64,000 nucleotides of DNA from Hydractinia symbiolongicarpus (Eukaryota; Cnidaria; Hydrozoa; Anthoathecata; Hydractiniidae): contig NC_079883.1 of NCBI RefSeq assembly GCF_029227915.1, forward strand, positions 26,538,001 to 26,602,000. Direction: 5' to 3'. Made by a program: the position numbers and the translations under genes. Of this stretch, positions 1-7,926 are shown piece after piece. The notes beneath the pieces were generated by a model that had not been told where the DNA came from, did no database searches, and saw nothing but the letters and a program-made list of their open reading frames with translations. The first letter of the stretch is position 1, and each line of letters opens with the position of its first letter.

Positions 1-1
1 C

Positions 2-530
2 CCCTCTTCAGCTGGCAAAGCCTTACTTAATCCCAAATGCAACGTTAAATTGCGTGTTAGTCAGCATTCCTTGGACAAACATGAATCCTTGACTGTTAAA
101 GATGAGTTCTATGATGTTCCCTTGAGGAATTTAGATGGTCTTACTGTTGCCCCGTCTTTCTTGGAATCATTTCCGTCTTCTTCCCTTAAATACAAAGATT
201 TTTTAATTCTCTTAGCTATCAGACGAAACGCGTCTTCCCCTGGTTTAAATGCTATTTCATATAAAAAATACAAAAAATGTCTTCAAATAGATACCCTCTT
301 GTTTAATGTTTTTTAATCGTGTTTAAAAAATTGTGTTGTACCTGTTTAATGGCGTTATGCTCGTGAAATTTATATTTCTAAATTAAAAACTCCTATGGAC
401 TCCAACATAACTGACTTTCGACCTATCGCACTTCTAAATGTCGAAGGGAAGCTCCTATTTAGCCTTGTATCAAGGCGATGGAAGCTCACATTATAGCCAA
501 CAACAAATTCATCAATACGTCCGTCCAAAA
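2..530 (+). pseudogene. USP-retrotransposon copy 1: RT N-terminal/fingers remnant
   Basis: The open frame from base 2 to 316 encodes residues that align with copy 2 downstream: a 'NPKCNVKL' block matches 'YPKCSIKL' in copy 2, and 'RRNASSPGLNAISYKKYKK' matches its 'RRNVSSPGLNQIPYTVYKN'. The SSPG-LN-I-Y-K pattern is the conserved entry into the RT of R2/NeSL-like elements with a restriction-like endonuclease. Bases 350-470 in another frame give an 'ITDFRPIALLNVEGKLLFSL' stretch, the next RT block. Stops and frame changes show it is dead. The element extends left of the window. RT sequence stops at about 530, where a 3'-UTR-type repeat unit is joined directly, so the catalytic RT core, knuckle and endonuclease are deleted. 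Confidence 0.8.
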
Positions 531-532
531 AG

Positions 533-600
533 AGTGACGACTCCACTTATTACCCCAGTAAAAAAAAAAGTATTAGCAGGGGGGTTTGATCACACATGGC
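533..600 (+). repeat. Stray 3'-UTR hairpin unit inside copy 1
   Basis: This stretch has the same block (agagtgacgactcc, then cttattaccccagt, an A run, then aggggggtttgatcacaca) as the tandem units at 1002-1260. Here it lies between an RT fragment and a USP fragment. It marks the breakpoint of an internal deletion or template switch. Confidence 0.8.
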
Positions 601-990
601 CATGTTTGCAACGCTCATCAAACTGCTTTAGTTGAAAAAGAGGTAGTGTTGTGCGGTTCCCATTTCATTTTACAGCTAAAACGTTTTGCCAGTGCCAACG
701 GCCTTGTGTCAAAAATTGCCTCTCGTATTACTGCTTACCCTGGTACCCTTTCCATACCTTTTACCGTAGATGGAGAAGTGAAATTTCGTAAAAAATTTCA
801 ATTAAGGGCTATTATCAACCATTGCAGAAACTTAAATAATGGTCACTACACAACCATAGCCTTCTACCAAATGGTACACAGGTGGATACATTGCAACGAT
901 AGAGCAGTAATTTTCTGTGATGACCGCCTTATTTACAGTCACGAGTCATATGTTTTTTTTTTTAGAAGAGCTGAGATAAGAATATTTTAA
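601..990 (+). pseudogene. USP-retrotransposon copy 1: C-terminal half of ubiquitin-specific protease
   Basis: The frame is open for about 130 codons and carries the C-terminal landmarks of peptidase C19 (ubiquitin-specific protease): a 'CN-Q-ALVEKE' zinc-ribbon edge, the 'GSHFILQLKRF' strand, and the His box 'NNGHYTTIAF' followed by 'W-HCNDRAV' and the closing 'SYVFFFRR'. The His in NGHYT and the Asn/Asp in CND are the expected second and third catalytic positions. The N-terminal half with the catalytic Cys is absent. The same sequence block recurs at 18150-18250, directly downstream of a Cys box, which shows that this is the end of an element-encoded USP. The tandem hairpin repeats follow at once. 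Enzyme family: high confidence. Function in the element: inferred. Confidence 0.85.
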
Positions 991-1262
991 CCGAAATGAC
1001 TCAGCAAGGGGGCTTGACTACACTCACTCTTGTCTTTGGAGAGTGACGACTCCACTTATTACCCCAGTCGAAAATAAAACAAAATCAAATAAAAATTAAG
1101 TTAGCAAGGGGGTTTGATCATACTAGGTCTTGTCTTTGGAGAGTGACGACTTCACTTATTACCCCAGTTAAAAAAAAGAAAAGAAAAAAATATTAGTAGG
1201 GGGGTTTGATCACACATGATCTTGTCTTTGGAGAGTAACGACTCCACTTATTACCTGAGTTA
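991..1262 (+). repeat. Tandem paired-hairpin units, 3' UTR of copy 1 (three units)
   Basis: Three units lie at about 1002-1068, 1102-1168 and 1193-1260, separated by A-rich linkers. Each runs 'agcaaggggg-ttga', then 'cttgtctttggagagtgacgactcca', then 'cttattaccccagt'. Each has a TGGAG/CTCCA stem around a conserved loop (agtgacga or agtaacga) and a weaker upstream GCAAG/CTTGT pairing. Further units at 5401-5523, 7000-7290 and 22601-22851 keep the loops while changing the stems. Confidence 0.8.
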
Positions 1263-1320
1263 AAAACAAAGAATAGCACAGTTGAACAGAAAATGGTCAA
1301 AGTTTACTTTAGGAAGATAG

Positions 1321-1428
1321 GGATGTCTAGTTTCTGCTGATGACCGTCCGCGGACCTCTTCGAGGTGACCCAGCTAGACATCCAGGGTACTTAGGTTCAG
1401 AAATATGGGTCGAAACCTACCTGCCCTG
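1321..1428 (+). ncRNA. Folded RNA element (three-way junction plus second hairpin) in retrotransposon UTR
   Basis: Bases 1321-1330 (ggatgtctag) pair perfectly with 1374-1383. Inside, CTG/CAG extends the stem, and two hairpins follow: a 3-bp stem around a tccg loop, and ACCTC/GAGGT. A second stem pairs 1383-1389 with 1422-1428 and encloses TAGGTT/AACCTA. A long-range GACC (1342-1345) with GGTC (1408-1411) pairing would make a pseudoknot. Copies at 15840-15955 and 22912-23015 keep these pairings, with several compensatory changes. It is probably a structural or catalytic RNA used by the element. Its class is not identified. Confidence 0.6.
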
Positions 1429-1461
1429 TGTTGTGTCCTTTTTATTTTTTTATATATTTAT

Positions 1462-1569
1462 TAATTAATTCCTTGTAAAAAGGGAGAATTGTGCTTTTAG
1501 AGGCATTTTCTCTAGAGGAGTACAACCTCTAGCTTATTTCCAAAGACCTAACAGGTTGAGTTCATCATT
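1462..1569 (+). repeat. 3' terminal hairpins and end of copy 1
   Basis: A conserved tail has a CCTT...AAGG mini-stem, an AGAGG...CCTCT stem-loop, then a 'taacaggttgagttcatcat' end. The same order is seen at 5880-5963, 7600-7737 and 16000-16113. All end near TCATCA or TTATCA, which suggests this is the 3' terminus of the element with a short TCA-like tail. Confidence 0.6.
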
Positions 1570-1768
1570 GCGGTGGCTTGCCACCTCTTTGTAAATTATT
1601 TTCTTATTGTCACTGTCCGAAAGGATAATGAATGACAATCTGGAAAGACAGATTGACACTGGGAAAGACTAGACCCTTACTTTTTATTTATTTGCTTATT
1701 TTTTTATGTGTGTGTATGTATGTGTGTTCTTTTTCTGTTATTTTTCTGTTACATGTAACATCACACTC

Positions 1769-1838
1769 CCTATTGACCAGTTATAAGTGAAGTATTCAGC
1801 AATAGACAGATAGTACTGTCACGCAAGGGGTCAATAGG
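1769..1838 (+). ncRNA. Stem-loop in the leader of copy 2
   Basis: A perfect 10-bp stem (cctattgacc with ggtcaatagg) encloses an inner GACAG/CTGTC hairpin. It lies about 90-110 bases upstream of the first coding-like sequence of copy 2. It has the same long-stem-with-inner-hairpins plan as the elements at 1321 and 7330, but no sequence similarity to them. Confidence 0.45.
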
Positions 1839-1859
1839 TAGAGTTGTTGGATGACATGA

Positions 1860-3705
1860 AAAACATGCCTGCTGAAACCGCGTAAAAGTTGGCAGCCCCA
1901 ACCCAATTGTTATCTGTCGCTCCCACCAAGCTTAGGCCGGCCCGTGGGATTTTTATGGTCTACAACAAAGTTAAATTTTTTAAACAATGATACCCCCAAC
2001 GATATAGACCCTGACCGTATTAGGACTGCCCCTACGGATATCGATTTCGTTATTACTAACTCCTCTGTCCTTCCTGCTACCTGTGATTCTTCGTTACTCC
2101 CTTCCACTAGGCATTGGATATTAAAACCGTGTAAAGTTGTTTTGCAAAATGTGCTAGCTTTTGATTCCACTGAAAAGTCTCGGCTGCTGAAAGCTAACCC
2201 GGATAACTCCCACAGTGTTCTTTCTCAGCAATCAACAGAGCCTGACCATCTTAGCACTATGAAATGGAAACAACCTATTGCTTGGCCGAAGTCAATTGAC
2301 ACAAAATTGTGGAATTCCCTTGATGATGCAGTTTTCCACAATCTTCTAGGCTCTTACCCATTGTCAAAAAAAGTGGAGCTGTTGGAATCAACAATATACT
2401 ACCATGCGTCTCACCTGTTTGGTGTAAGGTCACTTCCCCAGCACAACCTATCCGGTTTGAACAGCAGAGCTTTACGCGGCATCAGTTTGGTGAACGAGAA
2501 GAACAATCTACTCCGAACTCTTAAGAGCACATCTGAACCAGTTGAGAAAAGCAACATGCAAAACCTTTTAGATGATATAATGACCAAGTTAAGGTTACTT
2601 CACAGAGGTGAGCGGAATAGGAAAAAACGTTGGAAAATCTCGAATTCACGCCGGGCTTTCTCTAAGAATCCTTATCAGGCTGGGAAAAATATTTTATATC
2701 CTAAATGTTCAATAAAACTTGAAGTTGCCCAGGACGAAATGGATTCACACAAACATTCAACCTTGAACGATCCTTCACGCCATATACCTCTTTCAGATCT
2801 CCCTGGATTGCCTTCACCACCAAATGTAGTCTCAGCTTTCGATTCTTCCAAGCTAAAATTCAAGGATTTCCAAGCTGTCCTACATTCTCGTAGAAATGTT
2901 TCTTCTCCTGGGCTGAACCAAATTCCGTACACAGTATATAAGAATTGTCCTCATTGCATCGTTTCTGTTTAACATTTTTCAAGCTTGTCTAAAGAAGTCT
3001 TTTATTCCTGTGCAATGGAGAATTGCATCAGAAGTTTACATACCTAAAAACAACACACCTTGTCCATCCAACATAAAGGATTTTCGCCCCATAGCTCTGC
3101 TGAATGTTGAAGGAAAGCTCTTTTTTAGTTTGATTTCCAAGCGGTTAGAATCGCATATTATAAAGAAAAACATCTTCATTAATACTTCCATTCAAAAAGG
3201 TTGTATGGAAAAAGTTCCGGGTTGCTGGGAACACATGTCTCTTGTTTGGTCCACACTTAAGAATGCGAAGGCACAACATTCTTCACTTTTAGCCATATGG
3301 CTTGATATTGCTAAGGCGTACCCTTCAGTTCCGCACAAGCTGATTTTTATGGCTCTCAGACGCTATGGTGTACCAGAATCCTTGATAAAGCTCATACAGC
3401 TATACTACGACAGCCTGTGGAGTAAGTCTTTTTCGGCTTCTGCTCCATCCAGTTGGCATCAACACTGTAGGGGAATTTTTATCGGCTGTACACTTTCCAT
3501 TATACTATTTCTTGCAGCTATAAACGTTATTATTGAATATGTGTTTGTTACCCCCAGCCTTATTGATACTGAAGGTAATAAAAACAAAATCCCCGACCAA
3601 TCCCCAATAAAAGCTTTTATGGATGATATATTCTTAGTGTCCACGTCAATTCCAAGTACTCAAAATTTATTAAACAGGTGTACAACAGCGCATCATTGTT
3701 ATTGA
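1860..3705 (+). pseudogene. USP-retrotransposon copy 2: N-terminal region and reverse transcriptase
   Basis: The frame opens after a stop at 1857 and runs to 2972, then continues after a one-base shift near 2955 to 3705. The N-terminal part has the R2/NeSL-like blocks 'W-SLDDAVF-LL', 'KNPYQAGKNILYPKCSIKLE' and 'VSSPGLNQIPYTVYKN'. The RT part has 'DFRPIALLNVEGKLFFSLI', motif A 'LDIAKAYPSVPHKL' with the first catalytic Asp, 'GIFIGCTLSIILF' (motif B) and 'AFMDDIFLV' (motif C with both Asp). The catalytic residues are therefore intact despite the frame breaks. It is the longest copy in the window. No ATG precedes the conserved region; a GTG at 1944 is the first start-like codon. Confidence 0.85.
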
Positions 3706-4473
3706 TAAGGTAAAAGTCGTCCAAAGTTCACCGTTTACAGTTGGGAGCGAAAAAAGATTTTCTCTTTTCATTAGGAAATGGTTAAAACTACATCATTGAA
3801 TTTCCAACATTTCCTTATATTCCTCGACATCGCCTTGTCCTCTTCCCCTGAAAAGTCTTGCATGTGTTCTCAAATCTGCCAAAATCAGTGGACATATGTT
3901 ACTAAGAGATTCTGTCGACCCTTGTGTGTCTAAGTGCGTACCAGATTTAAAAGCTGGAAATTGGAAAGTTAGTGAGGCAGTTCTTTCGGCAGATAGTCAG
4001 CTCAATTTCAAAAGGATTTTAGGTTTGCATCAGACTGGTCGAGCTGGCTTAGGGCTCTTAGACCACAAAAATATTCCACCAAAAGGCACTTATGCTTACC
4101 GAAAGCTTGTTTCCAATATCATGGAAGAAAATGAAGAAGATATTTACCATGCCAGAGCTGTACAGTTGCATTTGCAAGGCTATTGGACAACGTGGTGCTC
4201 TTATGTGAAAAATGATTTATCTTGGGGAACAATTCTTTTACTGCCACAATGTCTAACTTCCTTTTGTATAGGGGCAACTACGACACCCTTCCCTCTCCAA
4301 TTAATCTTGCGAGATGGGGAATTGAGAAAGGCAAAAGTTGCATTCTGTGCAAGAAACCAACCTCAAATGTCTCTCACATATTGGGTGCCTCCTGTAGGAC
4401 CTCCCTTATGCAGGTTAGATACACATACCGCCATGACTTGCTTTTAATTGTTTTGGTTAAGGCATTAAAATGA
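3706..4473 (+). pseudogene. Copy 2: RT thumb to CCHC zinc knuckle
   Basis: Two overlapping frames (3896-4447 and 4222-4473) carry the region C-terminal to the RT core. The first has 'NFKRILGLHQTGRAGLGLLDHKNIP'. The second has 'NYDTLPSPINLARWGI' and then a CCHC knuckle (C-ILC-KKPTSNVS-H-ILGA-C), followed by 'RYTYRHDLLL'. The LPSP-NL-WG block followed by CxxC-H-C is typical of R2/NeSL-type elements just upstream of the endonuclease. It binds nucleic acid in that family. A frameshift near 4230-4330 breaks the chain. Confidence 0.8.
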
Positions 4474-5360
4474 TATCATATGAACCTCTTAAGGTTTCCA
4501 AGTGCATCAAAATTAATTTCATTCCGGCCGGTCAATCACCATCTAAGAAGAGGCATACAAAGTCTTCAGGCCTTCTTCACCTTGCTACCGATTGGAAAAT
4601 ACTGTCAGATTTAGATTCCGTTTTAGTTGTTCCACCATACATTGCTATAACACAACTACGCCCAGACGTGTTATGAATATTGAGTTCTTCCAGAACTGTA
4701 ACTATGTTAGAAGTGACCTGTCCATGTGAAGAGAACAAGGAATATTAGCACAAACGGAAGCTTAACAAATATTCCTTACTTTGTTATGCTATGAAAAACA
4801 ATGGATGGATCGTGCATTTCTTTGCCATTGAGGTGGGCGCAAGGGGTTTCTGTTCAGAATCTGTAAAAGACCTCTTTTCGTCGCGTTGGTTTCCCTCCTA
4901 ACTTTTATCTGCATGAGTGCTTCTTTTTACATCTGAATGTCTTGAAATTCTACCACTTGGGCTGAGCCTAAAAAGACCCCAATCATTCCTGAAGTAACCT
5001 TCTGTTACTACATTGTCCTTTTCGGCACCTGCAAAATACTGTTGGAAATTTGTTAATTTTTTGAACAGCTTCTGACACTGATATTTCATCAACTGACGGA
5101 TACTGTTAATCACGAGTTGGCTCATTCGCCACTTTCCTAGAAAGTAATTACTCAAGGGCTCGCACCAGATCCCAAGCATGAGTGAATTTCACCAATCCTC
5201 ATGTTTCCACATTTATAGGGGTTTGTTTTCAGTACAGCCGAAATTCATTAGCTTTTCGATCATCCCTGTAAAGGGGAGAACACAGAAGTTCTCCAGTGCC
5301 TTTTTATTCTTTGGAGAGAAACCTCCTTTTTTCATTAACATCTCTGTCTTAAAAGGCTAG
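4474..5360 (+). pseudogene. Copy 2: restriction-like endonuclease and start of linker
   Basis: From about 4515 the 'FIPAGQSP-KKRHTKS' block leads to a PD-(D/E)XK restriction-like endonuclease: 'ITQLRPDVL' carries the catalytic Asp, then comes an 'EVTCPCEEN' strand, 'K-LYSLL', and 'NNGWIVHFFAIEVGARGF'. In R2-type elements this domain nicks the target DNA to prime reverse transcription. An in-frame stop follows PDVL. The RLE frame runs on through 'GFPPNFYLHECFF'. The overlapping frame has an ATG (near 4914) that should start the USP but meets TGA within a few codons. Bases 5000-5390 do not match the USP of the other copies, so the protease is missing or replaced here. Confidence 0.75.
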
Positions 5361-5394
5361 TTATATCTGCATTGCGATGTAGTTACTTCTATTC

Positions 5395-5700
5395 TCTTCT
5401 TAGCCAGGGAGCTTGGCAATTGCCTTCTCTGGAAGTAACAACCCCAGTTATAACCTCAGTTCTGTAGGGAGGCCAAGTTTGCTCACTTGGTCTACAGGGT
5501 TAACGATCCTGCTATACCTGATGTTACGAAAAAGCTATATAAGGGGTTTTCTTTTTATCTTTTTTGTTTCCGTGACATTGCATCCACGATGATTACCCCC
5601 ACTGACTTCAGGCTGGTCCTGACCCACGGCTGCTCCAACGCGAACGGATGGTTTGAAGGGACAACTACTTGTGTAAGGCTGAATGTTAGGGTGGTTGTCT
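5395..5700 (+). repeat. Paired-hairpin units, 3' UTR of copy 2
   Basis: There are two recognisable units (5401-5460 and 5461-5523). The second has CCAAGT/ACTTGG closing a ttgctc loop, then CAGGGTT/GATCCTG closing a taac loop. Bases 5600-5700 match the structured region at 7290-7420 ('caggctggt', then 'tgtgtaaggctga-tgtt') but lack its 3' half. Confidence 0.65.
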
Positions 5701-5963
5701 GCTCTTATTTATAGTTTTAAATATTTTTATTTTTTTTCTATAGTAATTTCTTTGTTGTATTGTTGTCGTAATGTTCGCCTTCTGTTCTTATGTTGTCTAT
5801 TATTGTGTAGGGACTGTGAGTTGTACGTATTGTATTGTGTGGAGAGGGTTGTTTGGTTCAATTGCCTTGAATTTGCAGACTATCCTTTCAAAAAAGGAGA
5901 TCTTGCACTGCGTTTTGATCTTAGAGGGTGTAATTTCAACAATTTTAACTAGTTTCATCATCA
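5700..5963 (+). repeat. U-rich 3' tail and terminus of copy 2
   Basis: A T-rich stretch precedes a degenerate copy of the terminal block ('tcctttcaaaaaaggaga', then 'tagagggtgtaa', then 'ttaactagtttcatcatca'). It aligns with 1462-1569 and 7600-7737. The ORFs here are chance frames. Confidence 0.5.
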
Positions 5964-5999
5964 GAGCTCGCTATCTTGTTATCTCATAATCATTAACTA

Positions 6000-6940
6000 C
6001 ATTAACATTGAATCCCTGGAAGGCACTCTGACCACCGTGGAGTTTGGGACTCTTTGTCTCTTGCATTAATCGCCACTTGGATGATTTTATTTGCTTGTTT
6101 AACCAAACCTTGCGATTTGGCCGGGTACAGTATTCAATTATGTGGGTTCTTCCAAGACTTTGGTCTCAATTACCATCAGAGTCCTCTTTGTCATCTCCTC
6201 TAGTAAAGTCTATAGTCCTAAATATGTCACTACTGAATCGTTCTCGTTCACCAATTGATCCTTCCAATTTCTTACGGGCACTGCAAAACAATAACGCGTT
6301 TTATCACAATCACCAACAAGATGTGCCCGAGATCCTTCAAGTTGTTTTTGACGAAATTATTGGATCTTCCCCTTTGGTTGACAATCTACTGTCTGTAATT
6401 GTGACCACAACAACGTCATGCAACTCCTGTTGTTTCTCCATTTCCAGGGAATAAAAGGATTCAATTTTAATTTTACCAACGTGTAAGTCAATAGCAGACT
6501 CTTTTAACAAATTTTTACAACCTCAGGAACTTCTAGGTGACAACAAGTGGTTCTGCCCCCAGTGTTCATCGCATCAAGAGGCCACAATTGAAACTCAGAT
6601 TTCTAATTGCGGCGACTTCCTTGTTGTACAATTGTTAAGATACACATCAGTAAATGGGTCTTCTTTTAAAGACAACAAGTTAGTCAATTGCTTGCCTAAA
6701 AAACATCATGTCTTAAAGGTAGCATCTCACCCAACTGACGATGTGTCTTTCAACAACAAGTATAACTTGGTTGCTACCATTAACCACTCAGGTACATTAA
6801 AAGCATGTCATTACTGTGCCTTCATTAAGGACCAACAAAACACCTGCTTCAAATGCAACGATCGCTGTATTTCTCAAGTAGACACATTCCACTTGAATAA
6901 TTCTTCGTCATACATACTTTTCTTTTCCAGAAGTTAGCTT
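6000..6940 (+). pseudogene. USP-retrotransposon copy 3: ubiquitin-specific protease, most of the domain
   Basis: Frames 6044-6454 and 6632-6937, with an intervening piece around 6500-6630, cover most of a peptidase C19 domain. 'SPIDPSNFLRAL' is followed by the QQD box 'HQQDVPEILQVVFDEI', two CxxC zinc pairs ('TSCNSCC' and 'WFCPQC'), the 'LVVQLLRY' strand, a His box 'CHYCAF' and 'KCNDRCI', ending 'SSYILFFSR'. This copy proves the QQD and zinc-ribbon parts that copies 1 and 5 lack. The Cys box just upstream (around 6110-6150) is not recognisable. Frameshifts make it inactive. Confidence 0.85.
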
Positions 6941-7330
6941 ATTTGTATGTCACACAACAAATGGGGGAGGGAATCCATAACCCTAGCGGTTTTATTTACC
7001 CCAGCTGATTTATGTTGGTCAGTGCACCGTGAAACCGGAGTTTGCTCACTCCTCTCTTTGTATAGAGACACTGTAAGAAGCACAGCAAGGGGGCTTGATA
7101 TCATATCTTGTCTTTGGGCTTAACGATCCCACTTATTACCCCAGTCCAGTAGGGAGGCAGAGTTTGCTCACTTTGCTTTCAGGATTGACAATCCTGCTGC
7201 CCTTAGTCATTTTAGAAGAAGCTTTACAAGGCAGTTAGATTTTCTTAACTGGTCTTCGTGGTGTTACGCCCACGCATATACCCCAGTTATGACAGGCTGG
7301 TACTGTCATTAGGCAGGTACACAGCAACAA
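6941..7330 (+). repeat. Paired-hairpin units, 3' UTR of copy 3
   Basis: About four units lie at 7000-7075, 7083-7144, 7145-7205 and 7221-7290. Upstream hairpins are GGAGT/ACTCC and GCAGAGT/ACTTTGC around the invariant loop ttgctc. Downstream hairpins are TGGG/TCCCA, AGGATT/AATCCT and GTGG/CCAC around loops of the (t)naac/gac type. Stem bases differ between units while pairing is kept. Confidence 0.7.
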
Positions 7331-7334
7331 TTAT

Positions 7335-7427
7335 CTGTGTAAGGCTGAGTGTTGGAGCTCCATAACACATGTGGAAAGCTACAGCCAGGGTCACAAGTCC
7401 TGGCGCGCAGATAGTTGTTTGCTTCTT
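7335..7427 (+). ncRNA. Long-stem folded RNA in 3' UTR of copy 3
   Basis: A 13-bp stem (acaattatctgtg with cgcagatagttgt, two G-U pairs) encloses GGCTG/CAGCC, GTGTT/AACAC and CCAGG/CCTGG hairpins. It occupies the same place between hairpin units and terminal tail as the element at 1321-1428, but with unrelated sequence. This suggests two subfamilies with analogous RNA structures. Confidence 0.5.
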
Positions 7428-7599
7428 AAACACATTCTCTAAAGAATAATTTAAAATTTATCCGTTTTAGGATATTCACGTTATGATAAGTTTTATCTCA
7501 TTTGTACCTATTCAATTCATTTTGAATTGCTTTAATATTTATTGTTTAGTGTTGTGTTCTGTCGCTGTTGTATTTTTCTGCCTTTTACGGTCAATGTTT

Positions 7600-7737
7600 T
7601 TAGGAAATCCTTGCAAAAAGGGGGATTTTGCTTTTTTGAAAAATCTCTAGAGGGTTGCAACCTCTAACTATAGTAGAACCAGCTGTCATTAGACAAGAAA
7701 TATCATTACAGCTAGCTGTTTTGTCACCTCATCATCA
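7600..7737 (+). repeat. 3' terminal hairpins and end of copy 3
   Basis: It has CCTTgcaaaAAGG, TAGAGG-gttgcaa-CCTCTA and a terminal 'cacctcatcatca', parallel to the other copies. Confidence 0.55.
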
Positions 7738-7926
7738 ATTGATGAATTCGGCACCGTTATCAGAGTTCAAAATTTTCGGTATCCCAAAAGTTGCTAAAAA
7801 ACTTCTGAAAAAGTTTAAAGCAAATTAATTTGCTGATTTCCCTTTCATTGATTTTTTATGTTTTTTTATGTTTTTTTAAAATTGTTTGAACATTATTTTA
7901 TTAACATTAACTGTGTTATACATAAA

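Noticed and set aside
991-1262. CRISPR-like array
   Set aside because: Units are long, imperfect, separated by A-rich linkers, and lie in the UTR of a eukaryotic retroelement.
1321-1383. tRNA or tRNA-derived SINE head
   Set aside because: The closed cloverleaf-like shape has a 10-bp acceptor, no anticodon arm of correct size and no B-box sequence.
1334-1416. Hammerhead ribozyme (ctgatga followed by gtcgaaac)
   Set aside because: The two core boxes occur in all three copies as CTGANGA and GAAA, but the bases flanking them cannot form stem II (C opposite C at the first pair). The helix that does covary uses the GA of the first box.
1321-1428. Firm assignment to HDV-like ribozymes
   Set aside because: The nested order of helices is suggestive, but an extra hairpin lies between the P3-like stem and the P1-like 3' strand, and the P2-like helix is only 4 bp, so the class cannot be claimed.
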